Below are positions 1 through 15,723 of a stretch of DNA of 64,000 bases, in pieces (position 1 is the first letter of the stretch; every line of letters begins with the position of its first letter). The stretch lies in assembly GCA_032207245.1 (NCBI GenBank), contig CM063498.1, positions 56,662,454 to 56,726,453 on the forward strand, in the 5' to 3' direction. Source of the stretch: Pardosa pseudoannulata. Taxonomy: Eukaryota > Arthropoda > Arachnida > Araneae > Lycosidae. Under the pieces are notes generated by a model. It did no database searches and was not told the DNA's origin. It saw nothing but the letters and a program-made list of their open reading frames with translations. A program made the translations under genes and the position numbers.

Positions 1-19
1 CCAGAAAGTTGTCAAGTCG
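1..19 (+). CDS. Nesprin exon 1 of window (3' tail only)
   Basis: The first 19 bases precede a good donor (gtaaaa at 20). They read QKVVKS in the frame required by the next exon, which can only be open from its first base. This is a short piece, so support rests on the donor and phase match. Confidence 0.55.
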
Positions 20-3000
20 GTAAAATTAAATTAATTGGGGGGAAAAGCAGAAAAATGGCTAAAATAAAACATGTAATATGCATCGAATTAACTGCTAAAA
101 ATAGCACTTTTTAATTTTCTTTAATTTATATTGTTTAAATTTATGAAAATGTGCTAGCATCAGTGAGGGTTATCAGATTTGAAACTATTGTCATTGGTGT
201 TTAATAAGTAAAAAAAACTATTGGAGTCATATAGTCTAGCATTTCATTGAGAATTAAGCTGCACATTTTATCTGCAACTTTTTCATCTTTTATAAGCATT
301 GTGCAGTTTATTTTTTTTACTTTTTGCTTACAAGAAAAAGCCACATTTAGCTTATACAGCATTTCATTGAGAATTAAGCTGCACATTTTATCTGCAACTT
401 TTTCATCTTTTATGTGACATAATGAAGCATTACGCAGTTTATTTTTTTTACTTTTTGCTTACAAGAAAAAGCCACATTTAGCTTATACACAGATAAGCTT
501 TTATTTGGAAATATACAGTATATGAGCTTATAATATGCTCTACATTTAATTATATGATATTTTTATAACTTATTTTTTACTGCTGTTTTTAAATTTATAA
601 ATAAACCTTATATAAATGCTGACTTGTGTTCTTACAGTGATTAATATGCTTATTTTAGTGTAGGATCCCCAAAGTACTTGCTCTGGACTCATCTAAACCT
701 AATTGGGCCCTGTCTATGCTGAAATTAGATATTGTTAACTCAGTTTGTTTTACTCATTTATGCTTATTTTAAAATTTATTTTTAGGCTGTAGAAAAGGAA
801 ATTTCTTCAGTAGATGATGTTGTATCCATTATACAAAGTCTTTTAGATGAATTGAATTCTTATAAGGAAGACTTCAACAGTACTTTTAAGCAAAATGCAT
901 TGCAGTATTCTCTAAGCATTCTTCACCGATGGGCTTTGTTTAAGGAATTCATCACAAGACAGAACTCTAGGTAATATTTTATTATGTTTAGATATAATAA
1001 TAAAAGGTAATAATTAGATATAATAATAAAAGGTAATAAAAAAGTATAATATTGTGGTATAGCCACATTCTATGTAAAAGGGAATGCCAGGAATTGCCGG
1101 CCTCCTGACCCCTTATTTTATGGAATGGGGCTTGTCCATGTCCGAGTCACCTTGAATTTCCCGCGCTGACCATCCGTGGGTTGCCGTTTTGCTCTCCCCA
1201 TCTTTCATCTTTTGTCCAGCTTGAGCGCTGCTTGGCGCCCTAAGTTTCCTAGTCTGTTGTTCCTACTCAAGCTACGTTTGGCGATCGTCTTGGGTTCCCG
1301 CTGGCGGGATTTTTCCACTGACCTCGCCATTCGCGGTGTTGAATGGACATCATTCTGGCCGAATTTGGGGGAGAGATCACCCGCATCATTTTAAGAAGAA
1401 AAAATATTTCTTTTGAGCCATTTTGCTCCTTTTTCTTTGATTTTTGTGTCATGTCGAGGGACGTGTATTTTTATGACAAAGTCAGCAAGGAATAGTTAAT
1501 AATAAAAGACTCCTTTCAACTATCAATTGGACTATTTTTATTTTCGTGAGCTTGGATTTTTCTTTGTGAAATGAGTCTGGAGCATTCCAAATGAGGATAG
1601 TGAGTCGTGTCTGCCGCCATACTGTTCCACCAAAGAACCGGTCAAAGGTTATTGCGGACTATGAAAAAAATGGAATATCCAACAACAATGATTATTCTAC
1701 TACAATTATTCAACACCTTTATTCTTCAATAATTAATTCAACAAATATATAAATGCTTGTGAAATTATTGAAGATTTGTGTTATTAAATAGAACAATTTG
1801 CATCTCATTGACACTGAAAAACTGTAATTTACTAATTGGCTGAACTGTAATTAAAATATTAATGTTTTCTGAATATGTACTATATTTAAAAAATAAAAAG
1901 TTTGGGCATATAATGGTCTTTATAAAACTGTGTTAAAATGTATTGATTTTAACTTCTGTAATGTATTATTTATGATCCTGTAAAATAATCTTTCCAGCTT
2001 ACTGAATCTGAGAGTCCTGTGGGAAGAATTTCTACAAGCATTGAAAAATCTAGAGGACTGGTTAACAAGTAAAGAAAGTATTGCAGATTCAATAAATTAT
2101 GCAGAACCTGGCCACTCACGAAATGTATATCTGGAAGGCGTAGGAGTATTTGAGGTAAAAGAAAAATTGTGAAGCTAGGCATTTAAATTTGTCCTTAATT
2201 TTTTAATAAAAAGAATTTTTAAAATTAAAACTAGACATTTTACTGTAATGCACCACAGTAGTGTGCTTTGATATCATCATATGTACAAATATATGGATAT
2301 AATTTTTCCTGGTTGTTTCTTAATATGCATTGTTAATTTTTAATCAAAGCATTATTATTGCAACACATTTGTGAAAATCTCTGAACTGTGCTATTAAATT
2401 ACTTTTATATTATTTAATGTATTTCCATTCAATAGTTCCATATGTTTAAAATAATTTATTATATATTTCTTTATTTCAGAACTTAAAACATTCCTTTGAA
2501 GATAATATTCATCTGCTGCATTCAGTTAACTCTTCATTTCATAACATGAGTCAAAAAGATTTTAACATCAGTAGTTCTTTGAAGAACCGTGTTTTGTCAG
2601 CAAATGATAGATGGCACAAGCTGTATGATAGAATTGTCAAAGTATTCGACACAATTAAAGATATTCTTCAAATATGGGATAACTTTGACCAGCAGAAAGG
2701 GCATTTACTCCTCTTCCTTACAGATTCAGATCTGAAACTTACTGATATGGAAACTATGGGTCAGTTTCTTATGGCTGATTTTGAAAATATTGAAGTAAGT
2801 GTGTTTATTTTACTTTTATGTTCAATTTGATATGTGTGTCAACATTTAATTAAAGTCTTGTGTATGGATTTGTAAATCAGAAACTACATACCAAACATCA
2901 TTTTAACATATTTAGTTTGATTTATCAAGTATATATTCAGTGTTATGGTTATAAAGCTTATTCTTAATTGTTAAAATTGTATGCAAATTGAAAAATATTT

Positions 3001-3470
3001 TCAGAATTACATATATCTCACTCTTTGCGTATGTATTTTAAATCACAGTGAGTATAATTTTGTATATCCTAGTTTAATAACATCATTGTTTATTTTTTTA
3101 ATTTTCTTTTTGTTTTAACTAGGTCCAAGTATTTTTGTATTTATCAACATATCTTATAATGTTAATGAGAAAGGAAAATTATTTCCAGTTACATTATTTT
3201 TTTTTAAATAAGATGTTGTATTAACATTTTATATTGGTTTGTTGCATACCCACAAAAAATAGGATTTTCACAATATGCTTTAGAAGATGACTTTCTTAAT
3301 TTTGGCCACTCTGCAACACTACAATCGACACAATTTGCTCATAGAATCTGTCTCAAATGGCAATACTAAATTTAGTTTTTACATCAACATTTTATTTATC
3401 ATTCAATCGTATGCACATGATTTTACTGAAATTAACTTTGGATTTTTTAAATTAAGAAAAACAGGAATAT

Positions 3471-3556
<86 letters not shown>

Positions 3557-5127
3557 AAATATCCTCTTTGTTCATAAATGCTTATGTTTTATTTCATTAC
3601 ATTATTTTCATTTTTTTATTTATTTTTTACATGTTTGAGAATTGTATTATAACATTCTAGGAAATATTTTTTTAATTGGGATGGTTGAAATACAAAAGTT
3701 TGAAGTTTAACAGATAAAAGTTATGCATTGATGTTTAAATTATTTATTTTTAGGAAAACTTTAAACTTCACGAAGATGAAAGACAAAGATATATTTCTAC
3801 CTCCAAACACCTAATGAAACAAAGTGAATGTTCTATTAGCACAATACAAGCAAGTGTCGATGAAGTTGAAAGCTATTGGGAAGAACTATATCGCCATCTT
3901 CAGTCTTTAAAAGCTCTCCAAGAGAATACGGTTGAGAAAAAAGTAAATTATTTGCCACTTTAATATGTCCTTAATAGTTTTTAATTAGTTCGAAATAATT
4001 TGCTCTCTTAATATATAGAAATGATGAACAGTATATTTGTTGTATTAGAGTTTCTAATTATCTTTAAAATTGAATTTACAAAATAGTCTTCATAAGAAAG
4101 GTATTTACTATAAATACCTTTCGTATGAAATCTATATATGTAATTGAATTTGTGAATATTTTTCATTAAATCTATCTTTTATCTATTTTTTTCAAAACTT
4201 CTGGAAAAAGTATTAGGTCTGTTAAAGTATTTGTCATAAAACTTTGCTTAACTAAAATTAAAATGTTAAATATTTTATTAAGTTTCAAAAATTTAAATAA
4301 ATATTTCATGTAAGTTGTGTTTTGCATAAGTGACACTCAATACCCAATTTCATTTTTGTGTAAGGGCTAAACATACAGAAAAAAATGCAGACAATTGGCT
4401 AATTTGCAGTGCCCTAGAAGTAAAAAATGGTGTTGAAAGACGCAATTTGAAAAAAAAATGTTTTCTATTTCATCAAATTCTTGTGTTATAATTTTGTGTC
4501 TATTTATTTTAGTAACAGCATGATCATATTAGGAATACATTTAAAAAGTAAATATTTAAAAAAAAATTATTATTTTAGGTTGAATTGTCCTTTTAGAGAA
4601 TTGTTTTTTAAGTCAGCTATAAAATAATATACATTGCAATCTTAATCCCAACTTGCTTCGCTTTTGCCTTCATCAATCCAAACTACAGTTGTAACTGAAG
4701 GATAACTCATTTCTTTGTTGTTACTTTAAAATTTTGTGATCCATCTATGTTTATAGTAAATTATTTTTTCCTTCCAGCAAAATATTGCACAATATTCGGA
4801 AAGTAAACTTCTATCAGAAGATGCAGAACTTAATGTGTCACTGGCAACAACTGTGGAAGAAGGTAGAGATAGTGACTCATCTGCAGAAGATGCCAGTGTT
4901 CTCCAAAAATTATCTCACAAGCATGTTGCAGAGAAATTAAAACAACTCTCTGAAAGTGACAGCCATGATGTCAGATCAAAAACTTACTCAAATGTTGTAG
5001 CTATGAGTTCTAAAAAAGAACCTAAAGTTCAATCTGAACAAGTAACTAAAAAGATTGCTTCAAAGAGAGCAGCTGAGTCTGAAAGCATGATGTCTTATGA
5101 AAAATCATTTGTAACTTGTAAGTAAAG

Positions 5128-5163
<36 letters not shown>

Positions 5164-8100
5164 AAAGTTTATTCATAAATGTCTACCCAAAGATCTTTAA
5201 TTCAAAATTTACCTTTTTAAAGTTAATTGGAATTTTTAATTGTATATAATTTTTTTAGCTTTATTATTGCTTTTAGTTCTAATCTATTCCATCCATTTTT
5301 ATCTAAAATTGAAGTAATTTGATGGTTAAAGTTAAACTCTAAAAAAAAGTAAGTTTAAAAAATAATATGTATATTCTTAGAGCATTTATACACTTTCTTC
5401 TAAATCTAATTAATTTGGAATTGTATGTCCTTCAAATGTGTGCACATGACCTGTATCTTAAGTACTTGTCCTAGATTTTAACTGTGTACTTTTTTATTCT
5501 ATTTAAAAGTCTTATCTATTAACATCTCTTATTTTAGATACCACTGCAAGTAAACAAAGTTCATTTGATGATGATTGCATAAAAGACTTATTAGCTGCTC
5601 TGAAGGAAGCAGAAGAAAGAATGGATGTTCTAGAAAAAGTATTATGTGAATTAACTCCTTCAGGAATTGATGAACAGGGACCAAACTATGTAAGCTTACT
5701 CTAGAAAATCTCAGTAATTTTCAAATTTAGGAAAAATGTTGATTCTTACACTATTAATTGAATTTGGCTTTAGAAAAATGTTTTGTACTTTTACCCTACA
5801 TCTGTAAATATTTGGAATTTGCAATAATAAATGGAATTTGCAACTTTATTATTATTATTATAAAAATAAAAGTGTTAAATTAATCAATATGTTTCACGTT
5901 TCATTTGTTAATATTGGGAGTTATAAGTTTCCTAGATTAATTGTAGTCAGAATATTTAAAAGTAATGTATTTTGTTAAAAATTTGATTTATTTTCATCAA
6001 AATCTATTATGCTCTTATCATTATATACCTTTCTACAAAATGATTATATTAAATAATTAGGATTAAATATTTTAACATTTTAAAGAAATGTTTAAATTAG
6101 ATATTGATTTTACCTTTTAAATCACTATTTTCTAACTTTAATGTGCAATTCAGCCCCCTGAGAAGACAGACAGTTGCAGGAGGAGACACCAAAATATATT
6201 AATAAAAAAAATTTCTTATCCTAGAATAGAGGATAAGGCCATTTGATATTTATTACACTTTTTAATAATATGCTTAAATTACTCATTGTTTTACCATTTT
6301 TATTATATCCATAAATCGTATGTCCATTCAATCAAATTTTTCAGTTTATTATAGCTTTTAGATGCCAAGAATAATTTGCCGACTAATATTAATTAGAGCT
6401 AAAATATTTATGTACCATAATGTGCGTAAATGAAAAAAAACTTCATGTTACATAGTAACACTATAACATTGGAAAAATTCAGCAGAATTAATTATTTGGA
6501 GGGGAAATTTTAAAAGCAGCTAAAGCTTATTAATCTCATTTCTTTATGCTCTAGTAGCTTTCTAAGTTTACATGATTTAAAACATGTCCTCTATTATAGG
6601 TATTAAAAAAAAATAAAAGGTAGGATATGTGAGGAAAATATGACTTTTTAGGGAGGCCTACTATCATCAAGGTTCAAAACTACTGCTTTAAATACCTGTA
6701 TTAGTTATTTATGAAACCCATTCTTTATATTTACATGTCAAAATTTTTAATTGTAGTCTCATCTTTTGGCCGCCTGTCGATCAAGTGTTGATGTTATACA
6801 ACATCTGAGTCAATTTCTGTTTTATGAAGTTCCTGAGGAAGGTGATAAACCAGGAAAAACTGAAATCAAACTCCAGAGTGAAGGTTAGTATAAAGGCTTC
6901 CTTTATTCTCAACTAATATAAAAACATTGTTTATTTTGTGTAAAACTGCTATGTGTATATTCAGTTTTAGAGTACTTGTTACTAATACTAAATAGTGTAT
7001 ACATTTTATGTGTATGTATATATATGTTTATGTATAATATTATTAGTATTAATATTTTATACAAATACAAATTAAACCATTAACATTGTTAATGGCACAT
7101 AACAATGTATCCTGTTTTGTTACATTTTAAAGTTTTATAATTTTCTCCTGCCGTTTAACAAAAGCATGCAATTTTATAAATGGTAATATATATTCAGGGG
7201 CTTAGAAAGTTTTCATTAGTGTTTATGTGATGTAAGGGGAGTGTTCTCTCACTTCAATGCATATAAAAAAAATAATACAGCAGTTTTTTCTTATATATGT
7301 GTACAGCAATTTTAGGGGCTGTAAAACCTCTGCATCCCTCTTCACTATTCCATTGTATATACAGTGGAATAGTGAAAGGGAAAATATGTATTCCACACTT
7401 TGTGATAATAACTTAGTATAATTAATTTTAGGCAATAAAGTAAAATACATTATTTACGTACGATAGACTTCCAGTCACAGTGCTCACAGTGCCTCCCCTG
7501 TAGCTTCCCTAAAGGAGAAAATATACCATTTCTTTAACTATTTCATTTATTTGATCTTAATGAGGGCTTTCTCACCTCATTACATTTAATTTCCCAACAT
7601 TGTATCAAGCTGACCTGTTAAAAAACATTTAAAAATAATAGTGTTTTGACATGTGTTCTGGCTTCTACTGTGTTCAAGTATATCTGCATAAGTGTTTTCT
7701 AGTGTAACACTAATAAAGGTTAATTTATTTCAATCATTCTTAAGCGTGTGATGTAACTTTATATTGTGTTTTATGCCAAAAACATCCCTAAGCTTCACAT
7801 TTTAACACCTAGCATATTTATGTGTGTGTGTTAGTAATAAATTGGAATCAGTAGTTCTTCTCTCCTTCACTTCTTTATATAAATCAAGAAATTTTTTTTT
7901 TTTTTTTAATATGCAGATCTGCTTCAACGATGGCAGAAAATTGAAAACCTTGCTCTGAATAAAGAGTCTAGAGTAATGGAAAATAGAAAGAGTTGGGATT
8001 ACTTTATAAAAGAACTGAAAGGTTTTGAAACATGGGTGCAGAAGGCTTTGCAAGATTACAGCAGTGAGTCATGTACAGATGCTGATATTGAAAAACTAGT

Positions 8101-10466
8101 CTTATTGCTACAAAAACACAAGGTAAATTCATTGTAAAAATTACTCTAATCTGGAAATTGTTGTAAATATATTTCATACTGTTGTCTTTTTTTATGTAAG
8201 TGAAAATTTTAGTGTTTTAATTTATTTATTACTGTAATTTTAACCTATTAACTTTAATAGACTATGCAGTAAAAAGTATTTATGCCTTTTAAAAATTTCC
8301 ATTACAAAATAGCTTATCCTACTGATTGGGGTTGTCATCCTAGTATGATGAAATATTTAATCATATGCAATTAACAGGTTAAAGCAGATGATCTGTATGC
8401 ATTACTCCTTATATGCAAGTTATGCTGTGTATTACCAATGTGACAATGTTATGATTATGAAATTAATACTAAATTTAAACTTCAGTGTACTAATAACTTA
8501 ACAATGTTCAGCATCCATTTTTTGTTTCTTATTGTATATGAGATAGTATAAAATTTTAGTTATAATGAAAAGGTAATCAAGATTGAAGCTTAATTTTTAT
8601 TTATATTCTTTTCTACATAGTTACTATCCAAACTCAAACATATACACCCAGTATTTCTTGGTAGGTCTGTCTCCTTAATACTCTTGAAGCAAAAAAGTAG
8701 ATAGTGCTTCAAACCGAACTCATTAGGCCATCATTATAAAATCAAACTGTAAGCCTCTATCTTCTCCATCAGGTCACTTCAGTCTGCAGCTATTTGAAAC
8801 CTAGCAAATCAGTATTAATAACTGTAATTTTCATAATTATGTACTATAACGCCTCGCGCGTCCCTGGCTGCACTTTCTGATGTCTGCACGCCTCGTTTCT
8901 ATACCTACCCGCCTATTGTTACTGGAGCAAGTATCTTGGGTTCGATTAAAGCCTATATTGCCGACAATTAAGCACTGCAGCAACAAAACTCTTGACTAAA
9001 CATTTATTTACAAATTCTGTTAAGACATATGTATACTCCAAATCATACTCAAAACAGGGCTCAAATAAGACCGATGAAAAAGAACAAATTTTGCCGAGTG
9101 GAAAACACATCTCTCGGTCTCAGCTCCTTTCACCAGAATGTCCGTTCTCTGTCGATCCGAGTGGGCATCCCTCCACTCTTCTTCGCGAAGGCCGGGGTGG
9201 AATCCACCCCCCTCGGTCAAGCTTTCGCCTCCATGGGAAAATGTCCTTCTCCGCAGCTGGTGCAGGCGGGGGTCGCATCCATTGCCCCCTCCTGTTGAAC
9301 CTCCCTGGAACAGGGCTTGCCCACCCTCTCTCGGGGTGTCCGTCTTCGGCCGCCGAAAAAAAAACAGGGGCCCATGTAACACCAACTTGAGTCTTGAGTC
9401 TAGTATTACATGTACATAAGGATTAATTAATACACAGAATAATTTTTTACATGTATTTAGATTATTTCTTAGTAATAATTCAAACTTTATAATACCTTTA
9501 TGTAAAATATAATCTGTTGAGTTCAAATAATAATTCAAAGTATGTGGCCACATAGACAATCTTGTCTTACTAAAATATAAAACAGTTATCTGTTGTCCCT
9601 TGTTATGTAAAATAGAATCTAGGAAGATCAAAATATTAAGCTTCAACACATAAACACAAATGCACTTTCAAAGAGTAATGTAGTCGTATGTTTTTCCTTA
9701 TTGTACATATCATTTGATTGAATAACAGTAAAATCTGTGTTGTATATCAATAGTATAATACTTTTACTTAATGATTTTAATTTTTTTCCTTCAAGCAGTT
9801 CTGTTTATTTTTTTGTCTTAATTTTAATAGGAACTTATCTCACAAATCCGAGCCCAAAAGAAAATTATTCTGACACTAAATGTAACTGGTGAAAAGTTTT
9901 TAAGTGCCTCTTCAGATAATATCAAAACTGCCTCTTTGAAACATAGAATAAAGGTAAATTTTATTTTTATTATATATTTACTACTTTGAGTTCCATTCAA
10001 TAATTTTATGAAAGGTACAGATTACTGAAATAAAAGCTTATATTTGTACATTTTATCAATTTTCTGTACTTAACCATAAGTCGTAAACTATATCTATTTT
10101 TAGTTTACATGTATTTTAAGCTCATATCTATTTTAATCATATTGTGATTTCAAAATATAATTAAGTCATTTAATCGAAGGGGTTTTTTTTATTATTATTA
10201 TTATTATTTCAATGACTTTTTAAACATTTTATATCCTTGTGTAACAGACCTACAACCTACCCAAAAATTAATGTAATTTCACAGCAACTTTTAAGACAGT
10301 TTTGTTGATAATTGTTGCCATGGCCATAGGCAGGGGGAGGGATTTGGGGGACTGGTCCTCCACCCCCACCCGAAATTTTGAAAGACCATTTTGTAGATAG
10401 ACAATGTCCCATGTTTGTATGTGTGTGTGCTATCTGCCTAGCTGTTGATGAACATAAACAGTTATT

Positions 10467-10497
<31 letters not shown>

Positions 10498-13400
10498 CTG
10501 CTCAGACCATAAATGTCTTCCCGGAAGTCTGGCTGGAAATAGAGCACTGTATTTCCAGCACTGCATTCCGAAATACAGTACTTTCCCTTTCATCAATTGA
10601 AGTATCATTCTCAAATAAAGATGTCTTTCTCCCTTGGTCCCCCTTTGAAAATAATTTCTGGCTACGGCCCTGATTGTTGCTATACTGTGGTTAACACAGT
10701 TTGTTCATACAATCCATATCATCAGCAATACTAAATTCAATTCTACTACGAAGTTATGTTTATCATTTGATTGGATAAACATGATTGTCACTGAAATAAA
10801 CTTCAAATTTTTTTCAACTTAAGAAAAAAAATAATTTGTAGGAGCAGAAAGTAGATTTCTTGCAACAGTAGTTTAAAATTCTTTCTGTACAGATAATTTT
10901 TACGAAAAGTAATTTACAATATTTTTAAGAAATATAGTGTATTTTTTTGTTATAGAAAATACACTTTTGTGCACAAATTTTTATTTTTATGCATTTTAAT
11001 TTTTTATTTGTAGTGAATAATATATTCTAATATTGTGAGAAATATATTTTTTTTTTATTTAGAGTTGTTGAAAGTGTCTCCTAAAGTAGTGTTATAATGA
11101 TTTGTGTTGTTGTTACTATTATAAATATTCTAATTATTGGGGGATTTTTTTGTTTTTGTTTTGTTTCCAGTTTTACTGTATCCAACAATGTCTAACTTAA
11201 CAGTAAAGTAATCTTACACATTTATTTTGAAATCTAAGCCTGCATATTTTTAAATCTATAAACTTATATCATTTATTAGATGGGCTTTCATTTATCTTTA
11301 TAAAGTTTTTTAAGTGCATAGAAATATTATTCAAGTTAGATGCAACATTAATATTTATTATTTTTACAATATAATGAATGTTGTTTCTGTTTTTAGCAAG
11401 TTTTTGTACGTGCTAAAATTTTTATTGCATAAAATTGTGTTATAAAAAGCTCTATATGTATATTGATTGCCATTTTGTGCTCTACTTTCATTTTCCTTAT
11501 TCAGTTAAATCCATTTCATTCAAATAAATTATATAATAAGTTAAAGTCAATCTATATTCTACATCAATTCATCAGTATCTATACTAAAAACTAGAATTTT
11601 AAGCTGTAATAATCACAGCAGTAGAAATCGTGAAATCATTTTTAAACTAACTTATTATGAAAAGTAAATAACTATATATAGTTTTAAAATATTTCAGATT
11701 TATTTTTAATATTGTTTTGAAATATCACTTAAGGTATTTATCCACTATCTTTCATAAATTATGGATTTCTTAAACATCAAAACGAACTTCTGTTCTTGTA
11801 CAGTGGTATACATTAATTTTTTATCAACCAAAAGAATGAATAATTTTTAAACTGAGTTATCCTGAAAACAAAATAAAACTGTTAAACACATTGTTTTAAA
11901 AAATGTCGCTTAAACAATCTAAAATAAATTTTTTATATCCAAATTTTGAGTTCACATGTCTTGCACATCTAAGAAAATAAAAAGTTGCCTTTTAAGCTTG
12001 TAGTGAGTTTTGCACTCGATGTATTTTTGACAGATGTTCAGATCACAGCTGTTATATAGAGGACATATTTATGACTTTCGAATTTTTGTTACATCACATC
12101 TAGTATTTATTTATTATTTTATTTGTTCTAGACTGTAAATGATCACTGGGACAATCTCTACTCCACTGCACTATTTTGGCAAAGTAAATTACAATCTGAA
12201 ATCCTGCAGAGTGCTGAATTCCAAAGTACCATCGATGAAATGAGATCATGGTTAAAAGAATCTGAAAGGAGAATTGAAGAAATGTCCCAGATGAAAGAAA
12301 AAAGTGATTCAGTCTTACATGAACACCATACTGAATTATATGTAAGTAAATAAAATTTAGAAATACAGTAGAACCTTGGTATAACGACCCCCTGTGGGAC
12401 CAACATCATATGGTCATTGTAAGGAATTGAAAAAATAATAATAAAAATTGAGCAAAGACATGATGCAACAGTACATACCTAGAGAACATTTCTATTTATT
12501 TGCATTTCCATTACTGAAATTTTGAAAAAAGAAAAAAAAAAATCTGATTGACACTTGTTTCAAGTTCATTTGGGAATTTTTCATTATCACTGATTCCATA
12601 TCCATTAGATTTTGAAAGAAATCTTTAGAATTAAATTGTCCTTCAAAATATTAATGCAAGGTATTGATTGCATTGAAGGCTTCTTTTTCATTCACTATTT
12701 CAAAAGCTTAGACAATTTCTTCTCCATCGTCAGAATCACAGATTTCTTCATTTCTGGTAATACAGGCAATAAAATCATCCTCATTCAAATTTTCTCTGCA
12801 GCACTGTAAAGTTTCTTCTACCACTACAAACTCATCAAAAGGTAATTGAAGATTCAGTTCTCCCCTTTTCGTCATGCCCCCTCCCCTCCTTTAAGCAAAC
12901 ACAAAGAAAGAAGTACAGGTTTCTTGAAGTTGCACCACAGTACAATAATTTTGAAATAGCCCACTTGCTCATGAGTTCTGCGGACTAAAATTGGCAGTCG
13001 TTCTAACGAAAAAGAATACACTTGGTGTTGTTGTAATGATTCAAAATTAACATTATTCCTATGGTAAAATAATTGGGATTTTTTAAGATGGTCATTCTAA
13101 CGAAGGGGTCGTTAAAAAGGGGTTCTACTGTATTAAATGAATATAATATATATATATATATCTATGGAGACATCATATAGTTTTAATTATTACTTAAAAA
13201 TAAACATGATAGACTCATGACATGATAGACATGATTGTCTACATGGTCACCATCCAGAGTTACATTTTTCTCCCAGAGTTTCTTGATTTTTCAGACTGAC
13301 ATTGTGTAATCACATTGCTATTCTCTATTTTCTCTGTACTGCAAGTAATTTCAAACTATGGATTTTAGAAACCAATATTTACACAATGATGTAGTTTAGA

Positions 13401-15678
13401 TCATTGCATACATAAAGATCAATTAATATGCTGAATTTCTTTTATATATCTGTCTAGATTATTCAGTAGTATTAGTTATAAAAATTTATAATATTCTTTT
13501 TTGTGTATGTATGTATGAGAGAAAGGGAGAGTGAGTTAGTAAGTAAAGTTATATAATTTTGTACCCAAGTGATAATGCAATAAATTATGATATCTAAACA
13601 GCAAAGTAATTGATAAACTCAAATAGTAGTGGCCAAAGAATCTTTAATTTTCTGGAAGTATAAAGCATTCAATCACAAATTTTAAAGATTTTTCCTAGCC
13701 ATTTTCATATATGCCATAGAGCATGATGAAGTTGCATCACATTGCAACCATATACAATTAATTACAAAGAGAGAGTTCATGTGGGTTTAATATAGATTTT
13801 AAAAACTGATGATATTAAATTTTTTACCTCTATGCTGATGCATATGGAAATCAACAGTTAAAAGTATTCAGAAATGCTCACATGTTAACTCTTTTTGACT
13901 ATAAATAATGTTATATATTATATTAAGAGGGAAAATTAATTTTAAAATTTGATTATTTCATGCAGTAACTTTTTATGATTACAAATATATGTCTGTGTGT
14001 GTTAATGTTACAAATAGTTCAAAAAATTTGTTGTATTCAGATACAAAAGTTTTTCCATTAAAAAATTATTATTAATGAACATTTGAGAAGGAAAATATGT
14101 GTATTTGAACACTTTTTTAAATCTTGTTTAATATTTCTTTATTTTAAAACTTTCATATTTTATTAAAGTAATCTTTAATTTTTGCATTTACATATGTTTG
14201 TACAAACCTTTTCAATTTTATTAAAAAAGTTGAAAAAAAAATTTTTGTGTGTGTGTGTAACATATGAATTTTTACTATAAGTTAGCATGCAGGATTTGTT
14301 CTATTATATTAAGTTTTTATATTTAGAATTCTTGGTGAAATCTAGTGAATTTTATTCACATTCATTTTAACATAGAAAATCCTTTGCAGTTTTGTACTTT
14401 GGCACAAATTTTGTCCCTTAACATTGATTATGTACATTATGTTTTCATTTCTGTTTGAAATGCCAGATTCAAACACATTCAATGAATTATTTTCTCTTTT
14501 CTTTAGGCATTGAAGCAGCAATTAGAGGCATATTGCAATCGATTAGAGACTTTACATGAGATAACACTACACCTGTTTATGCCTGAACTGAAATGTGGTG
14601 AAAATCCATCACTGTCAGAAGAAAGTTTGCTCGAATTGCAGACAAAATTAAAATCAAATCTGAAAATTTCTCAGTCACTCCTTATAAAATGTACAGAAAT
14701 GCTGAAAAGTATTTCAAGTTTACTAGGTTTTTCCAAGGTATGTTTCTGGTATATTTTCAATGTTGATTTTTGCAGATTTAGTGTATTGAATCTTTTATTT
14801 TGTGATGGTTCTGTAGGTATAATAAATGTAAATTTCTCCCATGTTCTATATTTTAATAGCTTATGTAATGTTATATATATCAATCAGGTATGTTGTTTCT
14901 TATTATGTCAAGAGAAATTCTACACTTTGCCCTGTGTTCCCAGATTATAGGAGGGCTTCCAAATCTTCAGATTAAACTGTGGATTTGTTCTTAGCTAATT
15001 TTAATAATAGAATTTCATTTAAAATTTAGAAATTTCCTCTTTAAAACAATCTGACATGTACATTGGGTGACTTCCATATACTCTTGTTAAATTATACACT
15101 TTTGATTGGTTGTATAATGAGTTATCACAATATCATTTGCACATTCCTTTAAATGTTGAAAGTATGTTTTGTTTCTCAATGTCTCAGTGTTTCCTGAGTG
15201 GAACTGAAGTCATTGCAATACTGTAATCAGGATTCCTACGGTCCTTAAAAGTCCTTTAGAATTCCTTAATTTTAGCTTTCATTTTTAAGGGCCCTTAAAA
15301 CTACTTAATTTTAGTCAAAGATCCTTAAAAACTCTTTAATTTTTAAATTGGAACACAATCAATTTCACCATCGACAGGATACACCGTCATCATGTGATTT
15401 GCTATTAGTTTTCTTATTTGACAGGTTTTTTTTATTAGTTATTTAACAAATAAATAATCTTTCGTATACTTAAAAGGTTTAAAGTATAAAGTCAGCTGCC
15501 CTTTCCTAATAGCTAACAGTCATGCAGATTTTAATTAAGCGAAGCATGAAGGGTGCTGGGTTTGTAGATATTTCAGTTACTTATGGAAGTTTAATGTTCC
15601 TTGCATTCAATGTAATAGAAAAGTCTAAAACTTTCTTCTTTCCCAGGCAACGTCGGGTATAATCAGCTAGTATATACA

Positions 15679-15723
<45 letters not shown>

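Noticed and set aside
2546..2830. 94-codon frame starting at an ATG
   Set aside because: Internal Met of nesprin exon 4 plus intron read-through.
9020..9649. Long minus-strand frame (209 codons) and overlapping plus-strand frames
   Set aside because: It lies in a GC-rich repeat-like insertion. Three frames on both strands are open at once, the composition is low in complexity and no domain is recognisable.
14510..14950. 146-codon plus-strand frame as a stand-alone gene
   Set aside because: It is nesprin exon 12 plus read-through into the intron; the donor gtatgt at 14738 ends the coding part.
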